DNA from: Clostridia bacterium
GTDB taxonomy: Bacteria > Bacillota > Clostridia > Christensenellales > Aristaeellaceae
Length of the DNA stretch: 45,593 nucleotides
Assembly: GCA_030529995.1 (NCBI GenBank)
Contig: JAUMVT010000010.1
Location: 1-45,593 of the forward strand
Direction: 5' to 3'
Shown: piece by piece, positions 7,695 through 16,240 of the stretch
Numbering within the stretch: position 1 is the first letter of the stretch
Layout of the letters: every line of letters starts with the position of its first letter
Position numbers and translations under genes: made by a program
Notes under the pieces: generated by a model
The model's input: only the letters and a program-made list of their open reading frames with translations
What the model was told of the DNA's origin: nothing
The model's database searches: none

Positions 7695-9110
7695 ATGCAA
7701 GCATTCATGGACAAGGATTTCCTGCTGAATACGCCGACTGCTCGTACCCTGTATCACGATGTGGCTGCCAAGTGCCCCATCATTGACTATCATTGCCATA
7801 TCAGCCCCAAGGAAATCTGGGATGACGTCCGCTATGAAAACATTACCCAGGTGTGGCTGGGCGGTGACCACTACAAGTGGCGTCTGATGCGCTGTGCCGG
7901 TGTGCCCGAGAAGTACATTACCGGTGATGCTTCCGATTATGAGAAGTTCTGCAAGTGGGCAGAGGTTGTGGGCAAGGGCATCGGCAATCCTCTTTATCAC
8001 TGGAGCCATCTGGAGCTGCGCAACTTCTTCGGCTATCAGGGCGCATTGAGCGCAAAGACGGCGGATGAAGTGTGGAACCTGTGCAATGCAAAGCTGCAGA
8101 GCGCCGGCTATAGTGTTCGCGGCCTGATCAACATGAGCAATGTGGACACCATCTGCACCACGGATGATCCCATTGACACCCTGGAATGGCATCAGAAGCT
8201 GGCAGGGGACAAGACCTTCAAGACCACCGTGCTGCCTGCATGGCGTCCTGACAAGGCCATGAACCTGGAAAAGCCTGAATATCTGGACTACCTGGCCAAG
8301 CTGGAAGCAGCTGCCGGCATGAAGATTGCTTCCTTCGCAGACCTGAAGAAGGCACTGGCTGCCCGCATGGAGTACTTTGCTCAGAACCATTGCTGCCTGA
8401 GCGACCACGGCCTGAATTACGTGATGTACACCCCTGCTTCCGGTGAAGAGGTGGAGGCCATCTTCGCAAAGCGGCTGAACGGCGGCAAGGTTACCGAAGC
8501 AGAGGAAGCTGCCTTCAAGACTGCCTTCATGCTCTTCGTTGCCAAGAAGTATCATGAGATGCACTGGACCATGCAGCTCCACTATGGCTGCCGCCGGGAC
8601 AACAACCAGCCTCAGTACCGCAAGCTGGGACCTGACACCGGCTATGACTGCATCAACAACTACGCTCCTTCCTCCCAGACGGCTGCGTTCCTGGGCGCAT
8701 TGGAAGAGGAAGGCTGCCTGCCCCAGACCATCCTGTATAGCTTGAACCCCAATGACAACGAAGCTATCGACACCATCTGCGGCTGCTTCCAGAGCGATGA
8801 AGCTGTCAGCAAGGTGCAGCACGGCTCTGCCTGGTGGTTCAATGACCACTTCCAGGGCATGACCGATCAGCTGGTCAGCTTGGCCAACCTGGGCTATCTG
8901 GCAGGCTTTGTGGGTATGCTGACGGACAGCCGCAGCTTCCTGAGCTATCCCCGTCATGAGTACTTCCGCCGCATCCTGTGCCGCCTGCTGGGTCAGTGGG
9001 TGGAGGACGGCATGTTCCCCAACGATATGGAGCTGCTCAGCGAAATCGTCCGTGGCGTCAGCTATGAGAACGCTAAGAAGTATTTCCATTTTGCCAAGAA
9101 GGAATGCTGA
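7695..9110 (+). CDS. uxaC: Uronate isomerase (UxaC)
   Basis: 471 residues, normal for the family. The metal-binding DYHCHISPKEIW motif is near residue 30, and HWSHLELRNFFG near 100 is also typical. It isomerises D-glucuronate to D-fructuronate and D-galacturonate to D-tagaturonate. The ATG at 7695 is chosen over an in-frame ATG at 7671 because AAGGAG (7681-7686) sits 8 nt before it and the family begins at MQAFMDKDFLL. With uxaB and uxaA across the divergent region it completes the galacturonate branch. Confidence 0.95.
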   Translation: MQAFMDKDFLLNTPTARTLYHDVAAKCPIIDYHCHISPKEIWDDVRYENITQVWLGGDHYKWRLMRCAGVPEKYITGDASDYEKFCKWAEVVGKGIGNPLYHWSHLELRNFFGYQGALSAKTADEVWNLCNAKLQSAGYSVRGLINMSNVDTICTTDDPIDTLEWHQKLAGDKTFKTTVLPAWRPDKAMNLEKPEYLDYLAKLEAAAGMKIASFADLKKALAARMEYFAQNHCCLSDHGLNYVMYTPASGEEVEAIFAKRLNGGKVTEAEEAAFKTAFMLFVAKKYHEMHWTMQLHYGCRRDNNQPQYRKLGPDTGYDCINNYAPSSQTAAFLGALEEEGCLPQTILYSLNPNDNEAIDTICGCFQSDEAVSKVQHGSAWWFNDHFQGMTDQLVSLANLGYLAGFVGMLTDSRSFLSYPRHEYFRRILCRLLGQWVEDGMFPNDMELLSEIVRGVSYENAKKYFHFAKKEC

Positions 9111-9132
9111 TTTCCTGCTTGCACACATAAAG

Positions 9133-9164
9133 AGAAGAGCCGCATCGAAAGGTGCGGCTCTTCT
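9133..9164. terminator. Hairpin terminator between uxaC and icd
   Basis: A perfect 12-bp stem (AGAAGAGCCGCA against its complement at 9153-9164) has an 8-nt loop. The T tract is short on both sides. It lies between converging genes and probably serves both. Confidence 0.6.
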
Positions 9165-9187
9165 TGAATTATGCAGGTTAAAATCCT

Positions 9188-10384
9188 TTACGCAATCCGT
9201 TCTGCGATAGCCTCCAGAAATGCCCGGCTGTTGACGGCGGTCGCTTCTCCGTCCCAGAGAAGTGCCAGATCCTTTGTCATTACGCCGGACTCGATGGTGT
9301 CCAGCGTAGCCTTTTCCAGCTTGTCCGCAAAGGCGATCAGCTCAGGCAGTTCGTCCATTTCGCCCCGCTTGCGCAGTGCGCCGGTCCAGGCAAAGATGGT
9401 GGCCACCGGGTTGGTGCTGGTTTCCTCGCCCTTCAGGTAACGGTAGTAATGCCGGGTCACGGTGCCGTGGGCGGCTTCGTACTCAAATTTTCCGTCCGGA
9501 GAGACCAGCACGCTGGTCATCATGGCCAGTGAACCGAAAGCCGTGGCAATCATGTCACTCATGACGTCGCCGTCATAATTCTTGCAGGCCCAGATGAAGC
9601 CGCCCTTGGAGCGTACGACACGGGCAACCGCATCATCAATCAGGGTATAGAAGTAGGTAATGCCGGCTTCCTCGAAGGCAGCCTTGTAGTTTTGATCATA
9701 AATCTCCTGGAAGATATCCTTGAATCGGTGATCGTACACCTTGGAAATCGTATCCTTGGTGGAGAACCACAGATCCTGCTTCAGGCTCAGCGCATAGCGG
9801 AAGCAGGAATGGGCGAAGGAGGCGATGGACGCATCCACGTTGTGCATGCCTTGGACGATGCCGCCGGAAGTGAAATCAAAGATTTTCTTCCGGGTAACCG
9901 TTCCGTCTGCTCCGGTGAATACAAGCTCAGCCGTTCCGGGACCGGGGACAGCCATTTCCACATTCCGGTACACATCGCCGTAGGCGTGACGGGCAATGGT
10001 AATGGGCTTTTCCCATGTGCGGACGGTGGGATGGACACCCTTCACCAGAATGGGCGCACGGAACACGGTGCCGTCCAGCATGGCACGGATGGTACCGTTG
10101 GGGCTCTTCCACATTTCGTGCAGATGATATTCTTCCACCCGCTGGGCATTGGGGGTAATGGTGGCACACTTAACAGCCACACCGTACTTCTTGGTGGCCA
10201 AGGCGCTGTCGATGGTCACCTGATCCCGGGTTTCGTCCCGGTGCTTCAGCCCTAGGTCGTAATACTCGGTTTTCAAATCCACAAAAGGCTCAATCAGCAG
10301 CTTCTTAATATCCGCCCAGAGAATTCGGGTCATTTCGTCTCCGTCCATCTCCACCAGTGGCGTTTTCATATGAATCTTTGCCAT
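9188..10384 (-). CDS. icd: NADP-dependent isocitrate dehydrogenase
   Basis: 398 residues from the start [20 protein letters not shown], which is where this eukaryote-like (type II, homodimeric) subfamily normally begins. Conserved features: KSPNGTIRA near 95, [11 protein letters not shown] near 130, IDDAVARV near 250 and NYDGDVMSD near 270. It oxidises isocitrate to 2-oxoglutarate and CO2, making NADPH. The frame remains open to an ATG at 10438, but the extra 18 residues look like leader sequence. Neither start has a strong ribosome site, so the exact start is less certain than the function. Confidence 0.93.
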   Translation of the reverse strand: MAKIHMKTPLVEMDGDEMTRILWADIKKLLIEPFVDLKTEYYDLGLKHRDETRDQVTIDSALATKKYGVAVKCATITPNAQRVEEYHLHEMWKSPNGTIRAMLDGTVFRAPILVKGVHPTVRTWEKPITIARHAYGDVYRNVEMAVPGPGTAELVFTGADGTVTRKKIFDFTSGGIVQGMHNVDASIASFAHSCFRYALSLKQDLWFSTKDTISKVYDHRFKDIFQEIYDQNYKAAFEEAGITYFYTLIDDAVARVVRSKGGFIWACKNYDGDVMSDMIATAFGSLAMMTSVLVSPDGKFEYEAAHGTVTRHYYRYLKGEETSTNPVATIFAWTGALRKRGEMDELPELIAFADKLEKATLDTIESGVMTKDLALLWDGEATAVNSRAFLEAIAERIA

Positions 10385-10504
10385 TGCTTTTGCTTGTATG
10401 ATCATTTCAAAAACGAAATCATACATTCCTTTCATCATGATCGCATTCCGATAAATGTTGCAAGCGTACCCGGAACAGCTACCGTCCAGTGCGCAGCCTG
10501 CTTC

Positions 10505-10533
10505 ACTATATCATACTTTGTCGGCCTGCACAA
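10505..10533 (-). promoter_or_regulatory. Candidate icd promoter
   Basis: On the minus strand TTGTGC (10528-10533) and TATAGT (10505-10510) are separated by 17 bp. This would give a leader of about 115 nt before the MAKI start. Beyond this promoter and the terminator at 10617-10654, the gap from 10385 to 10673 shows nothing else. Confidence 0.45.
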
Positions 10534-10616
10534 GGATGGTACAGCGTCCTTATGCCGTAAAAACAGACGAAAAACAGAGCGGTTGATGTCGGCTCCTTCC
10601 AAGCAAATAACACCAC

Positions 10617-10654
10617 AAAAAAATCCCGCCGCATTGCATTGCGACGAGATTTTC
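10617..10654 (-). terminator. Terminator of the ferredoxin gene
   Basis: On the minus strand a GC-rich stem of about 11 bp (two G-U pairs) is followed by a run of seven T (the A run at 10617-10623 on the plus strand). It lies just after the ferredoxin stop codon. Confidence 0.75.
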
Positions 10655-10673
10655 ATGTACGTTATACGCTACA

Positions 10674-10844
10674 TTAAGCCTGAGCGGGAGCACCAACGGG
10701 GCAGACGCCTGCGCAAGCGCCGCACTCGATGCACTTATCGGGATCGATTTCGTACTTGCCGTCGCCCTCAGAGATAGCGGACACGGGGCATTCAGCCTCG
10801 CAGCTGCCGCAGCTAATGCAGTCATCGGAAATCTTGTATGCCAT
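10674..10844 (-). CDS. 2[4Fe-4S] ferredoxin
   Basis: A 56-residue clostridial-type ferredoxin. Two CxxCxxCxxxCP clusters are complete: Cys 9, 12, 15, 19 and Cys 38, 41, 44, 48. Each of the two halves holds one [4Fe-4S] cluster with cross-ligation by the last Cys. It carries low-potential electrons in the cytoplasm of anaerobes, for example for pyruvate:ferredoxin oxidoreductase or hydrogenase. A strong TAGGAGGTG site precedes the ATG. It has its own promoter and terminator, so it is monocistronic. Confidence 0.96.
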   Translation of the reverse strand: MAYKISDDCISCGSCEAECPVSAISEGDGKYEIDPDKCIECGACAGVCPVGAPAQA

Positions 10845-10869
10845 GGTGTTTCACCTCCTATAAAATTAC

Positions 10870-10891
10870 CACGTGGGCTGGTTCCCACATG
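10870..10891 (-). other. Small hairpin in ferredoxin leader
   Basis: Arms CACGTGGG and CCCACATG pair over 8 bp (one G-U) with a 6-nt loop in the 5' leader of the ferredoxin mRNA, just ahead of the ribosome binding site. It may stabilise the message; no riboswitch fold is recognised. Confidence 0.4.
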
Positions 10892-10905
10892 ATTCCTACG
10901 GCACT

Positions 10906-10934
10906 ATGATACCATGCCGGTCAGAATTTTTCAA
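10906..10934 (-). promoter_or_regulatory. Ferredoxin promoter
   Basis: On the minus strand TTGAAA (10929-10934) and TATCAT (10906-10911) are separated by 17 bp, with a TGG extension just before the -10. Confidence 0.65.
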
Positions 10935-10975
10935 GGGGGTGATTGTAACAAAAATGACAATGCGGGCAACGGGAC

Positions 10976-12241
10976 TCAAATGGTATCGTCCTCGTCAGGC
11001 GTTTCCTCGAACAGGTGCGTATCCTCGTGATCTTCCGGATCGATGGCGGCTGTTACCTGCTCATCCTTTTCCTCACCCATGGCGGCACGAAGGGCCTGCT
11101 CTACCGCCTGCTTCCACGGACTGGCAGCCGGTTTTTGCTCGGCAGGAGCAGCCGGCTTTTCGGCAGCAGGCTTGTTCTTTTCCTTCGGCAAGTCGTTGCG
11201 AGTGGGACGGGCAGGCTGAGCCTTTTCCGCGTTTCGTTCCGGCTTCCGCTCACGCTGGCGAACCGGACGTTCGGCCTTGACGGGTGCCTCAGCCGGCTTC
11301 GGCTCTGCTGCTGGTGTTTCAGCAGGCTCGGCAGGCTGCTGCACCGTTTCTTCCGTCTGCACGGTCGTTTCGCTTTCGGCAGGCATGGCGGAAGCTTCGC
11401 TGTCGGTGCTTTCGGCAGGCACTGCAGCCGGAGCACCGATCCGCTGAATCTGATCCAGAGGATAATCCTTCAGCTCGCTGCTGTCGCCCTTCTGAATCCG
11501 CACCCGAACAGACTCTTTGATGATGTTCAAGTCCCACACCACGCCGGGACCGTCAGGCGTGGACACTTCCTTGCCGACCTTAGGCATACGCTTGCGGGTC
11601 TGCTCGTAATTATCCTGCTCATACTTCAGGCAGCACATCAGCCTGCCGCAAACGCCGCTGATCTTGGTGGGGTTCAGGGACAGGTTCTGTTCCTTGGCCA
11701 TTTTGATAGACACGGGCTGGAAGTCGCCCAGGAAAGCACCGCAGCAAATGGGGCGTCCGCAGGGACCAAGTCCGCCCAGCATCTTCGCTTCGTCACGAAC
11801 GCCGATCTGCCTCAGCTCAATCCGGGTTTTGAAGACGGCTGCCAAATCCTTCACCAAGGAGCGGAAATCCACCCGACCGTTGGCCGTAAAGTAGAACAGA
11901 ATTTTGCTGTTGTCGAAGGTATACTCCACCGACACCAGCTTCATATCCAGCTTGTGTTCGCCAATTTTTTTCTGGCAGATGGCATAGGCCTCTTTTTCAT
12001 GCAGCTTATTTTCTTCTGCATGCTGCACATCCTGGGCGCTGGCGATACGCACCACCTGCTTGAGGGGAGAGGACAGCTGCTCATCGTTTAATTCCCGAAC
12101 GCCTGTCACAACCTCGCCAAATTCAATGCCCCGGGTGGTTTCTACAATAACGAAATCCCCGGGCGTGGGCCAATAAGGACCCGGGTCAAAGAAATAAAGT
12201 TTCCCGGCGTTCTGAAATCGAACGCCAATTACATTTACCAT
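10976..12241 (-). CDS. ricT: RicT/YaaT, PSP1-domain protein with long C-terminal extension
   Basis: 421 residues. The first ~270 residues are the PSP1/RicT domain. The Fe-S-binding cysteines are present in CGRPICCGAFLG and CGRLMCCLKYEQ. In Bacillus subtilis RicT forms the Y-complex with RicA and RicF, which affects RNase Y-dependent mRNA maturation, sporulation and competence. The last ~140 residues are low-complexity Pro/Ala/Glu/Lys, ending in a very acidic stretch, absent from the ~275-residue B. subtilis protein. It overlaps holB by 7 bp and is the third gene of darA-holB-ricT. Confidence 0.92.
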   Translation of the reverse strand: MVNVIGVRFQNAGKLYFFDPGPYWPTPGDFVIVETTRGIEFGEVVTGVRELNDEQLSSPLKQVVRIASAQDVQHAEENKLHEKEAYAICQKKIGEHKLDMKLVSVEYTFDNSKILFYFTANGRVDFRSLVKDLAAVFKTRIELRQIGVRDEAKMLGGLGPCGRPICCGAFLGDFQPVSIKMAKEQNLSLNPTKISGVCGRLMCCLKYEQDNYEQTRKRMPKVGKEVSTPDGPGVVWDLNIIKESVRVRIQKGDSSELKDYPLDQIQRIGAPAAVPAESTDSEASAMPAESETTVQTEETVQQPAEPAETPAAEPKPAEAPVKAERPVRQRERKPERNAEKAQPARPTRNDLPKEKNKPAAEKPAAPAEQKPAASPWKQAVEQALRAAMGEEKDEQVTAAIDPEDHEDTHLFEETPDEDDTI

Positions 12242-13239
12242 CGGACGCTTTCCTCCATCAGACTAAACAGCAGCTTTTCCACTACCGCCTGCCACGTTAC
12301 CTGATTTTGACGCATTTTGCGTGCCTGCCAAACGGCATCGATGAGTGCTGAAAAATGATCATAAGGGGCTTCCTTCGCCATACGCTGCCACGATGCGGGA
12401 AAATCGGCAGCCGCGCTCTCCGGCAGACGATTCAGGCGAACCATCAACAAGGTGCGGATCATGTCTTCCACATCGTCAAGAAGCTCGGGCGCGTCATCCT
12501 TTTTATCTTTCCACTTGGTGGAAATACGGAGAATATCGCTTCGCTCCTGCAGAGAAAAAAAATCCTCCATGACGCTTTTCCGCCGCAGCCAGTAATCCTC
12601 ATCCGCCGCAATGGCGAGTGCCTTGCCGATGGACCCGCCGCTGACGCGGATGGCTTCCTCACACCGATGATCCTCGATGCCGTGATCTTTCAGTACACGG
12701 CGCAGCACCTGATCATCCCACGGATGCAGCTTCAGCGACCTGCACCGGCTGATGATGGTAGGCAGCAGCTGCTCCGGTGCTTCCGCAATCAGCAGAAACA
12801 CAACTCCCGGAACAGGCTCCTCCAGGGTCTTCAGCAGGCAGTTCTGTGCGGCGCCGTTCATTTTCTCTGCCTGGGGGATGATGATCACGCGGTAGCCGCC
12901 TTCATAGGTGTGTTCACCGACGGCTTTAATCACTTCCCGCATGACACCGACGGAGATGACGTTCTTTCCCTTTTCAGGCACAACCGTCATCACGTCCGGG
13001 TGATTATCATCCATCACCTGCATACAGCCGGAACAGTGACCGCAGGGCTTGTCTTCCTCACGGCACATCAGGTACTGGGCAATCCGCCGAGCCAGGGTCT
13101 TCTTTCCCATGCCGCTCAGGCCGCTGATCAGATAGGCATGCACAAACGTGCCTTCCTTCAGGGTCTTCATCAATCCATCATAAACAGCGCCCTGCGGTGC
13201 AAAATCACGAAGCAAGGGCGCGGCGGAAGTATCAGCCAC
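12235..13239 (-). CDS. holB: DNA polymerase III, delta' subunit (HolB)
   Basis: 334 residues, a clamp-loader AAA+ protein. GLSGMGKKT near residue 40 is the P-loop. A zinc module follows (Cys in CREEDKPCGHCSGC, near 59-72), then the sensor-type NCLLKTLEEP near 134 and SRCRSL near 163. It works with delta and tau/gamma to load the beta clamp. The start is GTG, with GGGAGG 10 nt upstream. The gene order darA-holB-ricT matches the yaaQ-(yaaR)-holB-yaaT order of B. subtilis. Confidence 0.94.
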   Translation of the reverse strand: MADTSAAPLLRDFAPQGAVYDGLMKTLKEGTFVHAYLISGLSGMGKKTLARRIAQYLMCREEDKPCGHCSGCMQVMDDNHPDVMTVVPEKGKNVISVGVMREVIKAVGEHTYEGGYRVIIIPQAEKMNGAAQNCLLKTLEEPVPGVVFLLIAEAPEQLLPTIISRCRSLKLHPWDDQVLRRVLKDHGIEDHRCEEAIRVSGGSIGKALAIAADEDYWLRRKSVMEDFFSLQERSDILRISTKWKDKKDDAPELLDDVEDMIRTLLMVRLNRLPESAAADFPASWQRMAKEAPYDHFSALIDAVWQARKMRQNQVTWQAVVEKLLFSLMEESVRW

Positions 13240-13265
13240 CTTTACATTTCCTCCCTATGCTGCTC

Positions 13266-13598
13266 TTACAGCTTCAGGAACTGATCCACCGTCAGCACAA
13301 ACACGGTTGCGCCGCCTACGGTTACCTCAATCGGGATGGGGGAATAGGACGTGCCGCCCATGCCGGACATGCTGGAAGGTGCAGTGGCAATCTGCTTGCG
13401 GGACTTGCAGACCTTCTCGATGATATCCATGGCGCCCTGGAACTTATCGTCCTCTACGCCAAGAAGCAGCGTGGTGTTGCCGGCACGGAGAAAGCCGCCG
13501 GTGGTCGCCAGCTTGGTTACGCTATAGCCCTCGTTCATCAGGTTGGAAACCAGGCGGGATGCATCCTCGTCCTGGACAATGGCAATAATCAGTTTCAT
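13266..13598 (-). CDS. darA: Cyclic-di-AMP receptor DarA (PstA/YaaQ)
   Basis: 110 residues, the normal size of this PII-like family. It starts MKLIIAIVQDEDA, and TTGGFLRAGNTTLLLG lies near 33-48, where the loops bind c-di-AMP in the B. subtilis and Listeria proteins. It probably works as a trimer in the cytoplasm; its downstream targets are not settled. First gene of the darA-holB-ricT operon, with an AAGGAGG site. Confidence 0.95.
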   Translation of the reverse strand: MKLIIAIVQDEDASRLVSNLMNEGYSVTKLATTGGFLRAGNTTLLLGVEDDKFQGAMDIIEKVCKSRKQIATAPSSMSGMGGTSYSPIPIEVTVGGATVFVLTVDQFLKL

Positions 13599-13700
13599 CA
13601 GGAATCCTCCTTAGTTTATCAGATCAAGGCCTTACGGCTCTTTCCGTGCCGCAGCCTCACCTTTGTACGCAAACAAGGGCGAAGCCACGCCACCGTAACA

Positions 13701-13729
13701 AGTATAACCCATACACGGGATTTTTGCAA
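13701..13729 (-). promoter_or_regulatory. Promoter of darA-holB-ricT
   Basis: On the minus strand TTGCAA (13724-13729) and TATACT (13701-13706) are separated by 17 bp. It predicts a leader of roughly 95 nt before darA. Confidence 0.6.
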
Positions 13730-13815
13730 GCGCAGGCAAGCGTTTGCTCTGCTTCGGCCGAACGCCTCAGCCTCCAAGGATTTTCATTCTTGCTATCGCT
13801 TTTTTTTAGAAATTA

Positions 13816-13824
13816 TGGTATGAT
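13816..13824 (+). promoter_or_regulatory. Extended -10 promoter of the ABC-F gene
   Basis: TGG followed by TATGAT (13819-13824) forms an extended -10 element 33 bp before the ATG. No good -35 element stands at the usual distance. Confidence 0.45.
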
Positions 13825-13856
13825 AGGATGCGATCAAGAATACTAAAGGAGCTGCC

Positions 13857-15455
13857 ATGATTACAGTTAACAACCTTTCCCTGACCTTCGGCGGTCAAAA
13901 GCTTTTCTCCGGCGCTGATCTGAAATTCCTGCCCGGCAACTGCTACGGCATTATCGGTGCAAACGGTGCCGGGAAATCCACCTTCCTGCGGATTCTCTCC
14001 GGCGAATTGGAGCCTACCACCGGTTCCGTGGTCATCCCGGAAGGACAGCGGCTTTCCACCCTGAAGCAGGATCAGTTCAAATATGACGCGTATCCTGTGC
14101 TGGACACTGTCATCATGGGCAACCAGCGCCTTTACGATATCATGAAGGAGAAGGACGCCCTGTACGCCAAGCCTGACTTCTCTGAAGCAGACGGCGAAAA
14201 GGCCGCCGAGCTGGAAGGTGAATTTGCCGAGCTGGACGGCTGGAATGCGGAAAGCGATGCGGCCACCCTGCTGACCGGCTTGGGGCTGCCTACGGAGATG
14301 CACTATACCCTGATGGGTGACCTGAAGGGCGGCGAAAAGTTCAAAGTACTGCTGGCACAGGCACTGTTCGGCAACCCGGACATTCTGCTGCTGGACGAGC
14401 CTACCAACAACCTGGATAACCGGTCTGTTGCCTGGCTGGAGGATTTCCTGATGGACTTCCCCGGAACGCTGATCGTGGTCAGCCACGACCGTTGGTTCCT
14501 GAATAATATCTGCACCCATATCGTGGATATTGACTACAATCAGATTAAGATGTACGTGGGCAACTACGACTTCTGGTATGAATCCTCCAAGCTGATGCAG
14601 TCCATCATGAAGGATCAGAAGAAGCGGAACGAGGACAAGATTCGGGAGCTGCAGTCCTTCATTCAGCGCTTCTCCTCCAACAAGTCCAAGGCCAAGCAGG
14701 CCACCAGCCGCCGCAAGCTGCTGGACAAGCTGACCATGGAACAGATGCCTGCTTCCTCTCGCCGCTATCCCTGGGTGTGCTTCACGCCTGACCGGGAAGC
14801 CGGCAAGGACATTCTGCAGGTTACCGGCATTAACTACACCCAGGACGGTGTGCAGCTGCTGAAGGATGTTTCCTTCCTGGTACAGAAGGGGCAGAAGATT
14901 GCTCTGGTCGGCTCCAACGAGCAGGCACAGACCGCACTGTTCCGCATTCTGGCAGAAGAGATTCAGCCTGATGCCGGTACGGTGAAGTGGGGCGTGACCA
15001 TTTCCACCAGCTATTTCCCCAAGGATAATTCCCCTTACTTCAACGGCTGTGATAAGAACATGCTGGAGTGGTTCGCTCAGTACTGCCCGGCCAACATGCT
15101 GGAGAGCGACATGCGTGACCTGCTGGGACGGATGCTTTTCCGGGGAGATGATGTATATAAGCAGGTCAGCGTCCTGTCCGGCGGCGAAAAGGTGCGGTGC
15201 ATGCTGTCCCGCATGATGCTCTCTGGCGCAAACTTTGTCATGCTGGATCAGCCCACCAACCACCTGGATCTGGAGTCCATCACGGCGGTCAACAATGCGC
15301 TGATTAACTTCCCCGGCAATGTGATTTTCACTAGCCAGGATCACCAGTTCATTTCCACCATTGCGGATCGGATCATTGAGATTAAGCCGGACGGCACCAT
15401 TGCCGATTATCTGTGCAACTACGAGGAATATCTGGAGAAGATCAAGGAGCAGTAA
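13857..15455 (+). CDS. ABC-F family ATPase (YbiT/YkpA-like) with altered second ATPase site
   Basis: 532 residues, two ABC domains joined by a charged helical linker (~235-305), no membrane segments. Such proteins bind the ribosome E site and rescue or tune translation; some give antibiotic resistance, but nothing here marks resistance. Domain 1 has a proper Walker A (GANGAGKST, ~34-42) and Walker B LLLDEPTNNLD. Its signature is LKGGE instead of LSGGE. Domain 2 keeps LSGGEKVR, but its Walker A reads GSNEQAQTA, lacking the lysine, and its Walker B reads MLDQPTNHLD, with Gln for the catalytic Glu. It begins with ATG after AAAGGAG. Confidence 0.92.
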   Translation: MITVNNLSLTFGGQKLFSGADLKFLPGNCYGIIGANGAGKSTFLRILSGELEPTTGSVVIPEGQRLSTLKQDQFKYDAYPVLDTVIMGNQRLYDIMKEKDALYAKPDFSEADGEKAAELEGEFAELDGWNAESDAATLLTGLGLPTEMHYTLMGDLKGGEKFKVLLAQALFGNPDILLLDEPTNNLDNRSVAWLEDFLMDFPGTLIVVSHDRWFLNNICTHIVDIDYNQIKMYVGNYDFWYESSKLMQSIMKDQKKRNEDKIRELQSFIQRFSSNKSKAKQATSRRKLLDKLTMEQMPASSRRYPWVCFTPDREAGKDILQVTGINYTQDGVQLLKDVSFLVQKGQKIALVGSNEQAQTALFRILAEEIQPDAGTVKWGVTISTSYFPKDNSPYFNGCDKNMLEWFAQYCPANMLESDMRDLLGRMLFRGDDVYKQVSVLSGGEKVRCMLSRMMLSGANFVMLDQPTNHLDLESITAVNNALINFPGNVIFTSQDHQFISTIADRIIEIKPDGTIADYLCNYEEYLEKIKEQ

Positions 15456-15488
15456 GCGTCCTTGCCTGCGGGTGAAGGAGGGAAGCAG

Positions 15489-16166
15489 ATGGAAAGCAAA
15501 CCGTACGGTGGACCGGAAGTGCTGATCGAATGTCCGAGATGCAAGAAAAAGTATCCCAGACCTCTGTGCCAGGTGGTCAACAGCGCCGAGATGCCGGAAG
15601 CCACCGATGCCATTCTGCAGGGAACCTTCTTCGACTTTCACTGCCCGCACTGCGGCAGGGAGGAGGACTCTTTCCTGCCCATGGCATACTTCGACCCGGT
15701 CAACAAGTACCTGTTCTACTTGGAAGGCGAGGAAGAGGATAAGCTTTGCTCCCTTTTGATGGATAGACAGATTAAGAAACTGGGCGACATCGGATCGCTA
15801 TCCGAATATCGGATTCGTGAGGTGCATCTGCCTGCCGATTTGGCGGAAAAGATTCGGCTGGGCTATTTGGGACTGGATGATCGGATCATTGAGTTGTGCA
15901 AGCTGCCCATTGTCCATGGCTTTCATCAAAAGTTCCCTGATAAGAAGCTTTATCGGGTTGCACTGGTTGACAAGGTTTTCTATCAGGAGTTCCTGATCTG
16001 CCCCTATCACAGCGAATCCCTTTATCATGCCGAATTTTCAAGAGAAATGTACGACGATCTGGAACGGCGCTTTTCCGCTTTTCTTCCGCCTGACCGGGGA
16101 GAGAAAATCTGCATTGATCAGGCGTGGGCTGTATCCCTGTTCCAGCCAAACGGTATTCAGCAATGA
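15489..16166 (+). CDS. CpXC-domain protein
   Basis: 225 residues. Two CPxC pairs (CPRC at 15-18 and CPHC near 54-57) form a likely zinc ribbon at the N-terminus, as in CpXC family proteins, whose function is unknown. The rest is mixed alpha/beta with no membrane segment. The ATG at 15489 is preferred over an in-frame ATG at 15462 because AAGGAGGG lies just before it. It follows the ABC-F gene by 33 nt and is probably cotranscribed. Confidence 0.78.
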   Translation: MESKPYGGPEVLIECPRCKKKYPRPLCQVVNSAEMPEATDAILQGTFFDFHCPHCGREEDSFLPMAYFDPVNKYLFYLEGEEEDKLCSLLMDRQIKKLGDIGSLSEYRIREVHLPADLAEKIRLGYLGLDDRIIELCKLPIVHGFHQKFPDKKLYRVALVDKVFYQEFLICPYHSESLYHAEFSREMYDDLERRFSAFLPPDRGEKICIDQAWAVSLFQPNGIQQ

Positions 16167-16177
16167 TGGGATGGATT

Positions 16178-16211
16178 GTCTCTTCCGAATCGTTATGATG
16201 ACGGAAGAGAC
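16178..16211. repeat. Inverted repeat between CpXC and wall-protein genes
   Basis: GTCTCTTCCG (16178-16187) is repeated in perfect inverted form at 16202-16211 around a 14-nt loop. There is no T run, so it is not a standard terminator. It may be a leader hairpin or an operator for the next gene. Confidence 0.55.
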
Positions 16212-16240
16212 ATCGTCCTTGGCCGAAAGGAGAAAATGTC

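Noticed and set aside
13806-15650. Minus-strand 614-residue open frame opposite the ABC-F gene
   Set aside because: It is a shadow of a high-GC gene on the other strand; no domain, His/Gln-rich composition and no ribosome site.
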